The notes under the pieces were generated by a model. That model was given only the letters and a program-made list of their open reading frames with translations. It was not told where the DNA came from and did no database searches. A program made the translations under genes and the position numbers. Below are positions 36,616 to 44,833 of a stretch of DNA of 64,000 nt, piece by piece. The DNA is from Hyphomicrobiaceae bacterium (GTDB lineage Bacteria; Pseudomonadota; Alphaproteobacteria; Rhizobiales; Aestuariivirgaceae): contig OMIC01000007.1 of assembly GCA_900298995.1 (NCBI GenBank), forward strand, positions 1-64,000. The letters are read 5' to 3'. How positions within the stretch are numbered: position 1 is the stretch's first letter; each line of letters opens with the position of its first letter.

Positions 36616-37905
36616 TCATGAAACCTGTTTGAGCGTCCTGACGGTACTCCGAATGCCTTCATCATGCGCAACATGCTGACCCTCGTCCGTCAGTTTGTTC
36701 ACGAGTGTTGGCAGGAGTATGGCGCGGCCCTCGTCCGTGTAGAAGCTGCCATTGAACTGGCACGTCCGGATCATGTGGGCAATGAAGCTGGTGTAGTCCG
36801 CCTGGTCCTTCACCGGCCGGAGCCTGAAGAACTCGGACATCTTCATGCGCGAGACGATCTGCGGGTGGTTGAAGACTGCCCGGCCAAGGAGCAGTGTGGG
36901 AATTCCGCGCAGAAGCGCATGGTGACAGGATGTCGAGTTGACGGCTACCGCCGAGATTGACCGCTCCAGCATCTGGCTCAGTTTGCCGCCGTCCACGAAG
37001 AACACGCGGCCTGTCATGCCATGGCGTTCGGCATGGCGGCGTATGACCCGCCGCAGTGGTAGAAAACCGTTGTCCAGTGGGTGGTTCTTGATAACCAGAA
37101 TGCTGTCTGTTGCGCCACTGGCAGAGAATTCTGCAATGCAGAACTTCACGAAATGCTTCACAGACTTGAAGTCTGAATGAACCTTGATCTGCGAATCCCC
37201 GTTCAGCTGGAGCAGAACCATGTGCATCGGTTTGTTCAGGCTGGCAATCTCGGCATCTGTTAGCCGGAAACGCATCCGCCGCAGCGGCCAGGCAAAGAAC
37301 CGCCTGACCCATAGCGCGGCCTCGGTCACGAGGCCGAGCTCCCGGTGCGGAGAATAGCGCGGAAAGATCGGCTTGAGAAAGAAGGTGGCGGAATAGTATA
37401 CAAAGGCAGAGAAACAATATCGTGAAGTGCTGGGTTTCAGCTCCTGTTCCCTGGGCAACTCGGAATTAGGGGGCAGCTCTGACACATCTGTGCTGGTCAG
37501 CCGCGAATAGCCGTTCACGCCGTCGCGCTCGCACGTGACCCAGTTTGGCCGTATGTAGCCTTCTTCAAGCACATGGACGCGAACACCCAGCGGTTTCAGA
37601 GCTTCAATCGCCGCGCGGTGGTAGTGACGGCAGTCACCGTAGCAGACCAGATCAGTGATGCCCTTGCCGCGTGCAAAGTCCACGACCCATGCCGGCCAGT
37701 CCTTGAGCGATTGCCGATACCAGATTGACGGACGACCAACTGCATTCAGTGCATCGCCACCATTGAAGGCAATCCGGGTGCAGGAGTGGCCGGCGGCCGT
37801 CAGCGACGCGTCGAGCTGCCGCCCGAAAGCGCCACACGGCATCTGAAGCAGCAGGAAATGCTGTTTCGCTGGGCTGTATGTTTCGTTTCCTGGGCTGGGT
37901 GTCAT
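36616..37905 (-). CDS. kpsS: Capsule polysaccharide Kdo transferase KpsS
   Basis: KpsS adds the first Kdo to the phospholipid anchor. The 429-residue protein shows the family features FLLLQMPCGAFGRQLDASL at the N-terminus, WPAWVVDFARGKGITDLVCYGDCRHYHR, the VLEEGYIRPNWVTCERDGVN motif (comparable to the EDGFLRS motif of KpsC), and IKNHPLDNGF followed by VAVNSTSCHHALLRGIPTLLLG. Length fits. It lies upstream of kpsC in the same leftward operon, 159 bases downstream of the outer-membrane export gene. Confidence 0.94.
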   Translation of the reverse strand: MTPSPGNETYSPAKQHFLLLQMPCGAFGRQLDASLTAAGHSCTRIAFNGGDALNAVGRPSIWYRQSLKDWPAWVVDFARGKGITDLVCYGDCRHYHRAAIEALKPLGVRVHVLEEGYIRPNWVTCERDGVNGYSRLTSTDVSELPPNSELPREQELKPSTSRYCFSAFVYYSATFFLKPIFPRYSPHRELGLVTEAALWVRRFFAWPLRRMRFRLTDAEIASLNKPMHMVLLQLNGDSQIKVHSDFKSVKHFVKFCIAEFSASGATDSILVIKNHPLDNGFLPLRRVIRRHAERHGMTGRVFFVDGGKLSQMLERSISAVAVNSTSCHHALLRGIPTLLLGRAVFNHPQIVSRMKMSEFFRLRPVKDQADYTSFIAHMIRTCQFNGSFYTDEGRAILLPTLVNKLTDEGQHVAHDEGIRSTVRTLKQVS

Positions 37906-38064
37906 GGTCTTGTAATTCGACGGAGATCGGAAGAGGTACCTCTACAGTCGGTCCGGGATGGTTACAACTGTTGTCGATCTGGAGGCCAGTGCCTTCATCT
38001 GAGAGTTGAGCAACGCCCTTCGACCTTTGATTATGGCTGTTGTAACGGACCGGCAGAATGGGCG

Positions 38065-39195
38065 CTAGTCGCCAGAGAACAATTGTCCTTCCAGAGCAGT
38101 CTGCGTACCAATGCTGCTGCGTACGGTTGCAAGGGTTATGGCAATTGGTTCCAGGGTCCGCACCCACTCGACGGCAGGAGCATTCGTCACGTAGATCGTG
38201 TCGTCATTTCTGACGCCAAAAGCCTGCGCGATGAAAATCGTCTCGGGCTTCGACATGTCAAACTGGAAAACGGCCGGTCCCTCCCGCCATTTTCCGTCTG
38301 CGTCGCGCCAGGCTTTCGGTTCGTGCAGTCGGAAAACGAAAACACCGGTGTTGCTGGCCCTGGTGTCGGCGAGTCCACCCGCCTGCGCCATGGCATCCAT
38401 CAGCGAAGGATTGGTCTTGGGAAAATCGATCTGGCCGGTCTTGGCGAGGGCTCCCAGTGCGTTGAATACCTTGGCGTCACGCTCCAGCGTGACCTCATCG
38501 CCGGCGCGCAACTGCTGATTATTCCCATTCAGCACGCGTTCCAGGGGAATGCGCTTCACGGATGTTCCTCGCCGGATGACAACGTCGATCTGATAGGGTG
38601 GCTGGGTCGCGCCCCCGGCCTTGGCTATCGCGTCGACCAGCGTCAGCGGTCCTTCCAGCATCGAAAAACGCCCTGGATTGCGGACCTCGCCGCTGACCAG
38701 CACACTCGAACCCCGGTCAGCTACGATTTCGACATAGACTTGGGGTTCGACCGCAATGCCTTCGAGGCGTTTGCGGATGGCCGCTTCAACCTGGGGCGGA
38801 TCGAGGCCTGCCACCTTGATGCGGCCGACATAAGGCAGTGAGATCGTGCCTTTGTAGTCGACGCGCACATTGTCGAAGCTGCTCCCGCCGGAGGCGAGTG
38901 GGGCAAAAATACTTCCGCCCGTGGTCTCGGAGATGTGGATCTTCATCACGTCGCCGGATGACAGAGATGTGGGTGGTGCCGGCGGGACTCCTGGCGTACC
39001 TGCCGCGTCTGTGGCAGGCTGAACCCGGTAATTTGCCACGCGCTGCGCGTTCATTTCGATCAGCGTGAAACCGGCAAGATCGTTTGACTCGCGTGTGATG
39101 GCGTTTTCGCTGGGTCCACTGCGGGCTATGCATCCGGCGAGCAGCAGGAGCGAAATGCTCACCAGCACGCGCCGGAGTGTTCCCGACTTCACCAC
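38065..39195 (-). CDS. Outer-membrane polysaccharide export lipoprotein, Wza/KpsD/BexD type
   Basis: From a GTG at 39195 (39192 also possible) the protein has 376 residues, the usual length of Wza/BexD proteins. It starts with a lipoprotein signal, RRVLVSISLLLLAGC, whose LAGC lipobox gives an acylated Cys. A PES domain follows, with LSSGDVMKIHISETTGG, VDYKGTISLPYVGRIKVAGL, then SLBB-like segments (VLVSGEVRNPGRFSML and so on). It forms the channel through the outer membrane. The frame stays open upstream to 39516, but that would overlap the preceding gene and bury the lipobox, so I reject the longer start. A GGGGG stretch precedes the chosen codon. Confidence 0.88.
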   Translation of the reverse strand: MVKSGTLRRVLVSISLLLLAGCIARSGPSENAITRESNDLAGFTLIEMNAQRVANYRVQPATDAAGTPGVPPAPPTSLSSGDVMKIHISETTGGSIFAPLASGGSSFDNVRVDYKGTISLPYVGRIKVAGLDPPQVEAAIRKRLEGIAVEPQVYVEIVADRGSSVLVSGEVRNPGRFSMLEGPLTLVDAIAKAGGATQPPYQIDVVIRRGTSVKRIPLERVLNGNNQQLRAGDEVTLERDAKVFNALGALAKTGQIDFPKTNPSLMDAMAQAGGLADTRASNTGVFVFRLHEPKAWRDADGKWREGPAVFQFDMSKPETIFIAQAFGVRNDDTIYVTNAPAVEWVRTLEPIAITLATVRSSIGTQTALEGQLFSGD

Positions 39196-39358
39196 AGACA
39201 AACCAACCCCCACAGACCCATTGGCATCACAAACCGGGCCGCAGATCCTAAAGGCAAGGATCCGCTCTCGTCCGAAAACTCTTAGCCGCTCCCCGTCAGG
39301 CGGGCAAGACCGCTCGGAAGGGTGCGCTGCCGCAGGAAAAAGGTGGAAAATTCTGGGT

Positions 39359-40561
39359 TTATAAGGTGATGCCGAGTTCGTGCATCCAGAACTTCCGCAC
39401 CCTCTGCATGTCCCCGAGGGTACGTGACAGGACCTGCCCCCCTGTGGCGATCCTGAGGGTGCGGTCGCGCCGTGATGCGAGGTCCAGAAGAGCTTGCCGC
39501 CAATCGTCGGGGTCATTGCTGATCAGAAGACCTGTCTGACCATGTGACACGACGCGGTCAAATGGTTGCTGGCGGCTGTAGAGACCGGCTGCGCCGAAGG
39601 CTGCGTGATCATGAAGTTTGCTGATCGATCGCGCCCGGTTGAAGGATGTGTCGAGCGCCGGCGCAATGGCCACGTGAAAGTTGTTTTCTGCAACGAAACG
39701 GCGGTACTGCTGCCACCCCATCGGTGAAATATGTATGGCATTGGCCTGCTTGCGCAATTCCTTCGGGGCGTGGCCGTTGAGGAAGGTTGTAAGCCGCGCA
39801 TGAGGCAATTGCGACAAGACGTCGGCAAGGGCGGGAGCAATGCGCTCGAAATCCTGCAAATGTGAGCGGCTGCCTGCAAACACGATCTCCAGTCGGTCGT
39901 GTTCACGATGGTGATCCAGTTCGACGACAGGATGGCATTGCACGGGGTCAAGGTGCAGTGTGCGTTTGCCGTGGTGAGCGCGCAGGATGTTCTCGGAAGG
40001 TGCAACTACGTCGGTTGCAATCTCGCACAACTCTCTGTAGGCGCCGTTCCTGTACCTCAGAAGGCGCCGCCTGTAATCCGGCGGGAGTCCGTTTGGATCC
40101 TTCAGGCTTTCGAGATCGTCATCGATTACCAGGTAGATCCGCTCGAACCTTCCTCGCCGAAGGATTTTGATCTCTTCTCTGTTTGCATAGCGGATGACGA
40201 CTGCTGCCCGGCCGCACACATAGACGGACTGTGAGAGTTGCTGAATGGGACGGCCCGTGAAGTCTTCATCGCTGTCGATCAAGCCTGCCAGCGGATCGGC
40301 GAAATAGAGGGATACGGAGGGCGTCGGGATTCGTCTGGCGCTGCCACCAAACAGGCTTCTGAGCCGTGTTCGCGCCACCGAGCGCACCAACTGCTTCAGC
40401 AGAGCCAAACCACACATCCCCAGGCTGAAAATCGCGATCGCGGCTGTTCTCGTCCAGCTACCGGAGTGAATCAAGCATAATCTGCAGATTTTTCGTAAAT
40501 GTACCACGAAGTTGTTGTTTCGAGGCAGTATTCCCGGACAACTTGCCACCGGTTGCAGCAC
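39359..40561 (-). CDS. GT-B-like protein in the capsule operon, probable glycosyltransferase
   Basis: The 400-residue protein lies first in the leftward capsule operon. Its C-terminal half has GT-B features: LEIVFAGSRSHLQDFERIAPAL, the region HVAIAPALDTSFNRARSISKLHDHAAFGAAGLYS (a donor-site-like stretch), and HGQTGLLISNDPDDWRQAL. These are common in family 4-like transferases. The N-terminal part has one possible hydrophobic helix (AIAIFSLGMCGLALL, about residues 41-55). A GTG start at 40561 has a good AGGTGGGG Shine-Dalgarno; an ATG at 40417 is an alternative. The donor and acceptor sugars are unknown. It ends 163 bases upstream of the export lipoprotein gene. Confidence 0.7.
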   Translation of the reverse strand: MLQPVASCPGILPRNNNFVVHLRKICRLCLIHSGSWTRTAAIAIFSLGMCGLALLKQLVRSVARTRLRSLFGGSARRIPTPSVSLYFADPLAGLIDSDEDFTGRPIQQLSQSVYVCGRAAVVIRYANREEIKILRRGRFERIYLVIDDDLESLKDPNGLPPDYRRRLLRYRNGAYRELCEIATDVVAPSENILRAHHGKRTLHLDPVQCHPVVELDHHREHDRLEIVFAGSRSHLQDFERIAPALADVLSQLPHARLTTFLNGHAPKELRKQANAIHISPMGWQQYRRFVAENNFHVAIAPALDTSFNRARSISKLHDHAAFGAAGLYSRQQPFDRVVSHGQTGLLISNDPDDWRQALLDLASRRDRTLRIATGGQVLSRTLGDMQRVRKFWMHELGITL

Positions 40562-40578
40562 CGTGCCCCACCTGCCGG

Positions 40579-41208
40579 TCAGCGCGGCCGCAGGCCCTCC
40601 ACGAAGAGCGAGGTGAGGGCAGCCTCGGCCGTGTCCATGAGATCAGGGGGGGTGCCGATCAGTGCGTGCACCTGGACATCGAAGTCGGCATAGTGCTGCG
40701 TCGTGGCCCAGATGGCGAAAATCAGGTGATGAGGCTCGATGGGGCGCAACCGTCCTTCGGCTGACCAGCGGCGGATCACGGCGGCCTTCTCGTCCACCAG
40801 CAGTTTCAGGGGCCCCTTCAGATAGTCGGTGATTGCCGGGGCGCCATGCAGGATCTCATTGGCGAAGAGGCGGGATGCCTTCGGGTTCTCCCGCGACATG
40901 CGGATCTTGGACCGGATGTAGCGCGTGATTTCCTCGAGTGGCTCGCCCGCAGGGTCAAGGCTGCGCAGGGGGTCCAGCCAGTCCTGCAACGTATGCTCCA
41001 GAACCGCTACGTAGATGTCTTCCTTGCGCCGGAAATAATAGAGCAGATTGGGCTTCGACAGGCCGCATTTGGTGGCAATCTGGTCCACCGTGGCGCCACG
41101 GAAACCATAGGACGAGAACACCTCCAGTGCCGCATTCAGGATCAGTTCCTTGTTCAGCGCCTGAATCCGCGTCGTCCGGGGCGTGCCGCCAGTCCCACTC
41201 ATGGGCAT
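40579..41208 (-). CDS. rutR: TetR-family regulator, RutR type
   Basis: RutR represses pyrimidine-degradation genes and is released by uracil or thymine. The 209-residue protein has the TetR DNA-binding domain at residues about 15-65 (ELILNAALEVFSSYGFRGATVDQIATKCGLSKPNLLYYF), and a ligand domain with the RutR-like stretches SKIRMSRENPKASRLFANEILHGAP and LIFAIWATTQHYADFDVQV. It is divergent from the pyrimidine ABC transporter operon, with a RutR-box-like palindrome in the 80-base gap between them. That palindrome and the neighbouring hydA support the assignment over other TetR groups. Confidence 0.88.
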   Translation of the reverse strand: MPMSGTGGTPRTTRIQALNKELILNAALEVFSSYGFRGATVDQIATKCGLSKPNLLYYFRRKEDIYVAVLEHTLQDWLDPLRSLDPAGEPLEEITRYIRSKIRMSRENPKASRLFANEILHGAPAITDYLKGPLKLLVDEKAAVIRRWSAEGRLRPIEPHHLIFAIWATTQHYADFDVQVHALIGTPPDLMDTAEAALTSLFVEGLRPR

Positions 41209-41221
41209 ACTCTGTTAATTC

Positions 41222-41237
41222 TTGATCGGATGGTCAA
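41222..41237 (+). promoter_or_regulatory. RutR operator between rutR and the pyrimidine ABC operon
   Basis: TTGATCGGATGGTCAA matches the RutR box TTGACCA-N2-TGGTCAA in 12 of 14 defined positions, with a perfect right half. It lies between the divergent start codons of rutR (41208) and the ABC transporter ATPase (41289). A closely similar palindrome stands before preT (26058-26073). It probably controls both divergent promoters in response to pyrimidines. Confidence 0.75.
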
Positions 41238-41288
41238 GTCCGGTTAGCGTTTCCCTCATAGCAGCCAAGAATCAAGGGAGGAGCTGAA

Positions 41289-42065
41289 TTGGCGGGCCCC
41301 GTCATTTCGGCACGCGAACTGAGCCTGGTGTTCCAGACGTCGGACCAGCCGGTCCAGGCGCTCGCCAGAGTCAACCTTGAGGTGGGGGAAGGAGATTTCG
41401 TTTCCTTCATCGGACCCTCCGGTTGCGGCAAGACCACGCTTCTGCGCGTGATCGCCGATCTCGAACAGGCCACCTCCGGCACCATCACCGTCAACGGCAT
41501 GACCCCGCAGGAGGCCCGGCTCAAGCGCGCCTATGGCTATGTCTTTCAGGCCCCCGCCTTGTTCCCCTGGCGCACCGTGGAGCGCAACGTGGGTCTGCCC
41601 CTCGAAGTCATGGGCCTCGATGATGCTGCGGCGCGCGTTGCCCGCAACATCGAACTCGTCAACCTCAAGGGCTTCGAGCAGAAGTTTCCCTGGCAGTTGT
41701 CGGGCGGCATGCAGCAGCGTGTGTCAATCGCCCGCGCACTGGCTTTCGACCCGAGGCTGCTGTTGATGGATGAGCCATTCGGCGCGCTCGACGAGATCGT
41801 GCGTGACAAGCTCAACCAGCAGCTTCTCGATTTGTGGCGGCGTACCGGCAAGACGATCGTGTTCGTCACCCATTCGATTCCGGAAGCGGTGTTCCTCTCC
41901 AGCAAGATCGTTGTCATGAGCCCGCGGCCGGGCCGCATCATCGATGTCATCACCACGAATTTTCCTGTCGATCGCACCCTCGATATCCGCGAGACACCAG
42001 AATTTCTCGCGGTCGCGCACCGGGTTCGCGAAGGACTCAAGGCCGGCCATTCCTATGAGGACTGA
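41289..42065 (+). CDS. ABC importer ATP-binding protein (nitrate/taurine/NMT1 type), probably for pyrimidines
   Basis: The 258-residue ATPase belongs to the SsuB/TauB/ThiZ group. It has Walker A FIGPSGCGKTTLLRVIADL, the Q-loop GYVFQAPALFPW, signature LSGGMQQRVSIARAL, Walker B LLLMDEPFGALDEI, and switch His VTHSIPEAVFLS. The start is a TTG with a strong GGGAGGAG Shine-Dalgarno. The next gene's GTG follows the stop directly. With two permeases and a binding protein it forms a complete importer in front of hydA, under the RutR box, so uracil, thymine or a hydantoin/ureide is the likely substrate. Confidence 0.9.
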   Translation: MAGPVISARELSLVFQTSDQPVQALARVNLEVGEGDFVSFIGPSGCGKTTLLRVIADLEQATSGTITVNGMTPQEARLKRAYGYVFQAPALFPWRTVERNVGLPLEVMGLDDAAARVARNIELVNLKGFEQKFPWQLSGGMQQRVSIARALAFDPRLLLMDEPFGALDEIVRDKLNQQLLDLWRRTGKTIVFVTHSIPEAVFLSSKIVVMSPRPGRIIDVITTNFPVDRTLDIRETPEFLAVAHRVREGLKAGHSYED

Positions 42066-42968
42066 GTGAGCGCCGCTCCCGCCATCGCCGCCCCGGCGCC
42101 GGTGAAGCCGGAGGGCCACACTTTGCCGGTGGTGGTGATCTGCGTGCTGATTGTGCTGGCCTGGTACGTCGCCGCCATTCCCATGAACTGGGTGGTGACC
42201 GGCCCCAAGGCAGAGGCAGCGGGCGGGGGACTCGCCAATCTGCTGCTCTTCTCCTGGAACGAGGCGCGGCCGGTCATCCCGGCGCCTCACCAGATTGCCG
42301 TGGAGCTATGGAAAAGCGTGTTCATGGTGAAACCATGGATGCCGAAATCGCTTCTCTTTCATGGCTGGGTGACCCTGTCCTCGACGCTGCTGGGCTTCGT
42401 GCTGGGCTCGCTGCTGGGGGTCGTTCTGGCGATAGCCATCGTACACCTGCGTTTCCTCGCCAAGAGTCTGATGCCCTGGATCATCGCGTCCCAGACAATT
42501 CCCATCCTGGCGATTGCGCCCATGCTGATCGTGGTGCTGGGATCGCTCGGCTTCACCGGACTCCTGCCGAAATCGCTGATCTCGATGTATCTCTGCTTCT
42601 TCCCGGTGACCATCGGCATGGTCAAGGGCCTGACCTCACCCGAGACCATGCAGCTCGACCTGATGCGGACCTATAACGCCAGCCGGTCCCAGGTTCTTTG
42701 GAAGCTGCGGTTTCCGGCCTCCGTCCCCTTTCTTTTCACCTCGCTCAAGGTGGCGGTTGCGATCGCGCTGACCGGCGCCATCGTCGGCGAACTCCCCACA
42801 GGCGCCGTCGCCGGGATCGGGGCCCGTCTGCTGCAAGGCTCCTATTATGGCCAGACCGTACAGATCTGGGCAGCACTGTTCATGGGTTCGTTCATCGCGG
42901 CGGGTCTCGTCTGGCTGGTAGGCGTGGCCGAACGCCTCATCCTGAAGCGCATGGGGGCCAGGCCATGA
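42066..42968 (+). CDS. ABC importer permease (first of two)
   Basis: The 300-residue protein is a binding-protein-dependent permease with about six or seven membrane segments and a long N-terminal region. The conserved EAA-type loop lies in RTYNASRSQVLWKLRFPASVPFLFTSLKVAVAIALTGAIVGEL. It starts at a GTG immediately after the ATPase stop codon and overlaps the second permease by four bases (ATGA), so all are translationally coupled. It should pair with the second permease as a heterodimer in the pyrimidine-linked importer. Confidence 0.9.
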   Translation: MSAAPAIAAPAPVKPEGHTLPVVVICVLIVLAWYVAAIPMNWVVTGPKAEAAGGGLANLLLFSWNEARPVIPAPHQIAVELWKSVFMVKPWMPKSLLFHGWVTLSSTLLGFVLGSLLGVVLAIAIVHLRFLAKSLMPWIIASQTIPILAIAPMLIVVLGSLGFTGLLPKSLISMYLCFFPVTIGMVKGLTSPETMQLDLMRTYNASRSQVLWKLRFPASVPFLFTSLKVAVAIALTGAIVGELPTGAVAGIGARLLQGSYYGQTVQIWAALFMGSFIAAGLVWLVGVAERLILKRMGARP

Positions 42969-43735
42969 CGGAGGCCCGCTTCACCGGCATTCTCTATCCG
43001 GCGCTGTTCGGCCTTGCCGTACTGTTCGTCTGGCAGGCCGTGGTGGTTGGTTTCGGCGTGCCTGCGGTGCTTCTGCCCGCACCCTCCGACATCGCCGCCA
43101 AATTTGCCGCCTCGCTTCCCCTGCTCTGGGCGGACTTCGTCCAGACAGTGATCCGCGCCGTCATACCGGGCTGGTTCATCGGCTCGATGGCCGGCTTTCT
43201 AACGGCCATTCTGTGCGACCGTATTCCCTTCCTGCGCCGCGGCCTTCTGCCGCTCGGCAATCTCGTGGCAGCACTGCCGATCGTGGGCGTCGCCCCGATC
43301 ATGGTCATGTGGTTCGGTTTCGACTGGCAGTCCAAGGTGGCCATGGTCGTCGTCATGACCTTCTTTCCGATGCTGGTGAACGCGGTGGCGGGGCTTGAGG
43401 CCTCCGGTCACCTTGAGCGCGACCTGATGCGGAGCTACGGCGCGTCCTGGTGGCAGACGCTGGTCAAGCTCAGGCTCCCGGCCGCGATGCCCTTTGTTTT
43501 CAACGCCCTCAAGATCAACTCCACCCTTGCCATGATCGGCGCCATTGTTGCCGAATTCTTCGGCACGCCCATCGTCGGGATGGGCTTTCGCATTTCCACG
43601 GAAGTTGGCAGACTGGGGCTCGACATGGTTTGGGCCGAAATCGCGGTGGCTGCCATCACGGGTTCGGCTTTCTACGGTCTTCTGGTGTTCATGGAACGCC
43701 GGGTGACCTTCTGGCATCCGTCCTACCGGACGTAG
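42965..43735 (+). CDS. ABC importer permease (second of two)
   Basis: The 256-residue protein starts at ATG 42965, overlapping the first permease stop, and begins directly with a membrane segment (GILYPALFGLAVLFVWQAVVVGFG). It contains the EAA loop RSYGASWWQTLVKLRLPAAMPFVFNALKINSTLAMIGAIVAEF. A longer upstream frame exists but has no features and overlaps the first permease, so I reject it. Together with the ATPase, first permease and NMT1-type binding protein it completes the importer. Confidence 0.9.
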   Translation: MTEARFTGILYPALFGLAVLFVWQAVVVGFGVPAVLLPAPSDIAAKFAASLPLLWADFVQTVIRAVIPGWFIGSMAGFLTAILCDRIPFLRRGLLPLGNLVAALPIVGVAPIMVMWFGFDWQSKVAMVVVMTFFPMLVNAVAGLEASGHLERDLMRSYGASWWQTLVKLRLPAAMPFVFNALKINSTLAMIGAIVAEFFGTPIVGMGFRISTEVGRLGLDMVWAEIAVAAITGSAFYGLLVFMERRVTFWHPSYRT

Positions 43736-43770
43736 GCGGTTCTGACGACAAACAAGAGGAGACAGGGACG

Positions 43771-44763
43771 ATGAAGAAATATCTGGTAGCGGCGGCAGCC
43801 GCGGCGGTGCTGCTCGCGAGCGGCACGGCGGCCATGGCCGAGGCCGTGAAGCTGCAGCTCAAATGGGTGACGCAGGCTCAGTTCGCGGGCTACTACGTGG
43901 CGCTGGCCAAGGGCTTCTACAAGGATGCCGGCCTCGACGTGACCATCCTGCCCGGCGGTCCGGACATCAATCCGCAGCAGGTGCTGGCGGGCGGTGGCGC
44001 AGACGTGGTTGTCGACTGGATGCCCTCGGCGCTGGCCACCCGCGAGAAGGGTTCGCCGGTCGTCAACATCGCCCAGCCCTTCAAGCGCTCGGGCATGATG
44101 CTGACCTGCCGCAAGGATACCGGCATCACCAAGCCGGAGGATTTCAAGGGCAAGACCCTGGGCGTGTGGTTCTTCGGCAACGAGTATCCATTCCTGTCCT
44201 GGATGAGCCAGCTCGGCATCCCCACCACCGGGGGGCCGGATGGCGTGACCGTGATCAAGCAGGGCTTCAACGTCGATCCGCTGATCCAGAAGCAGGCTGA
44301 CTGCATCTCGACCATGACTTACAATGAATACTGGCAGGTGATCGACGCGGGTATCCCGGCCGATCAGCTCGTCACCTTCAAGTATGAGGACATGGGCGTG
44401 GCCACGCTTGAGGACGGCCTCTATGTCATGGAAGACAAGCTGAAGGATCCGGCCTTCGTCGACACCATGGCGAAGTTCGTGAAGGCCTCGATGAAGGGTT
44501 GGGACTATGCCCGCGCCAATGGCGATGAGGCCGCCCAGATCGTCATCGACAATGACGCCTCCGGCGCCCAGACGATCGAGCACCAGAAGCGTATGATGAG
44601 CGAAGTCAACAAGCTGACCGACGGTTCCGACGGCACGCTGGATGTGGCTGCGGCCGACCGCACGGTCGAAACGCTCATGAAGGGCGGCTCCGACCCGGTC
44701 ATCACCAAGAAGCCGGAAGGCGCCTGGACGGCTGTCGTGACCGACAAGGCCAAGGGCATGTAA
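43771..44763 (+). CDS. ABC importer substrate-binding protein, NMT1/THI5-like
   Basis: The 330-residue product has a signal peptide (MKKYLVAAAAAAVLLASGTAAMA) and then the NMT1/THI5 fold, beginning VKLQLKWVTQAQFAGYYVALAKGFYKDAGLDVTIL. That family binds thiamine-pyrimidine-like, riboflavin or other heterocyclic ligands, in line with a pyrimidine or hydantoin substrate. ATG 43771 is preceded by AAGAGGAGA. A strong hairpin terminator-like structure follows the gene before hydA, which may raise the amount of binding protein relative to the enzymes. It acts in the periplasm. Confidence 0.9.
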   Translation: MKKYLVAAAAAAVLLASGTAAMAEAVKLQLKWVTQAQFAGYYVALAKGFYKDAGLDVTILPGGPDINPQQVLAGGGADVVVDWMPSALATREKGSPVVNIAQPFKRSGMMLTCRKDTGITKPEDFKGKTLGVWFFGNEYPFLSWMSQLGIPTTGGPDGVTVIKQGFNVDPLIQKQADCISTMTYNEYWQVIDAGIPADQLVTFKYEDMGVATLEDGLYVMEDKLKDPAFVDTMAKFVKASMKGWDYARANGDEAAQIVIDNDASGAQTIEHQKRMMSEVNKLTDGSDGTLDVAAADRTVETLMKGGSDPVITKKPEGAWTAVVTDKAKGM

Positions 44764-44770
44764 GCAAAAG

Positions 44771-44810
44771 GGGCTCTTCCCCGGACGTCCGGGGGAGAGC
44801 CCGTTTCTTT
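44771..44810 (+). terminator. Hairpin terminator or attenuator after the binding-protein gene
   Basis: GGGCTCTTCCCCGGAC pairs with GTCCGGGGGAGAGCCC (44771-44802) in a stem of up to 16 bp with one T-G wobble, followed by GTTTCTTT. It lies between the binding protein and hydA genes. It probably causes partial termination or stabilises the upstream mRNA end. Confidence 0.75.
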
Positions 44811-44833
44811 CCGGCATCAGGGGAGACGCAGAC

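Noticed and set aside
39196-39516. Longer N-terminus for the export lipoprotein
   Set aside because: It would overlap the upstream gene by more than 150 bases and push the LAGC lipobox more than 120 residues into the protein.
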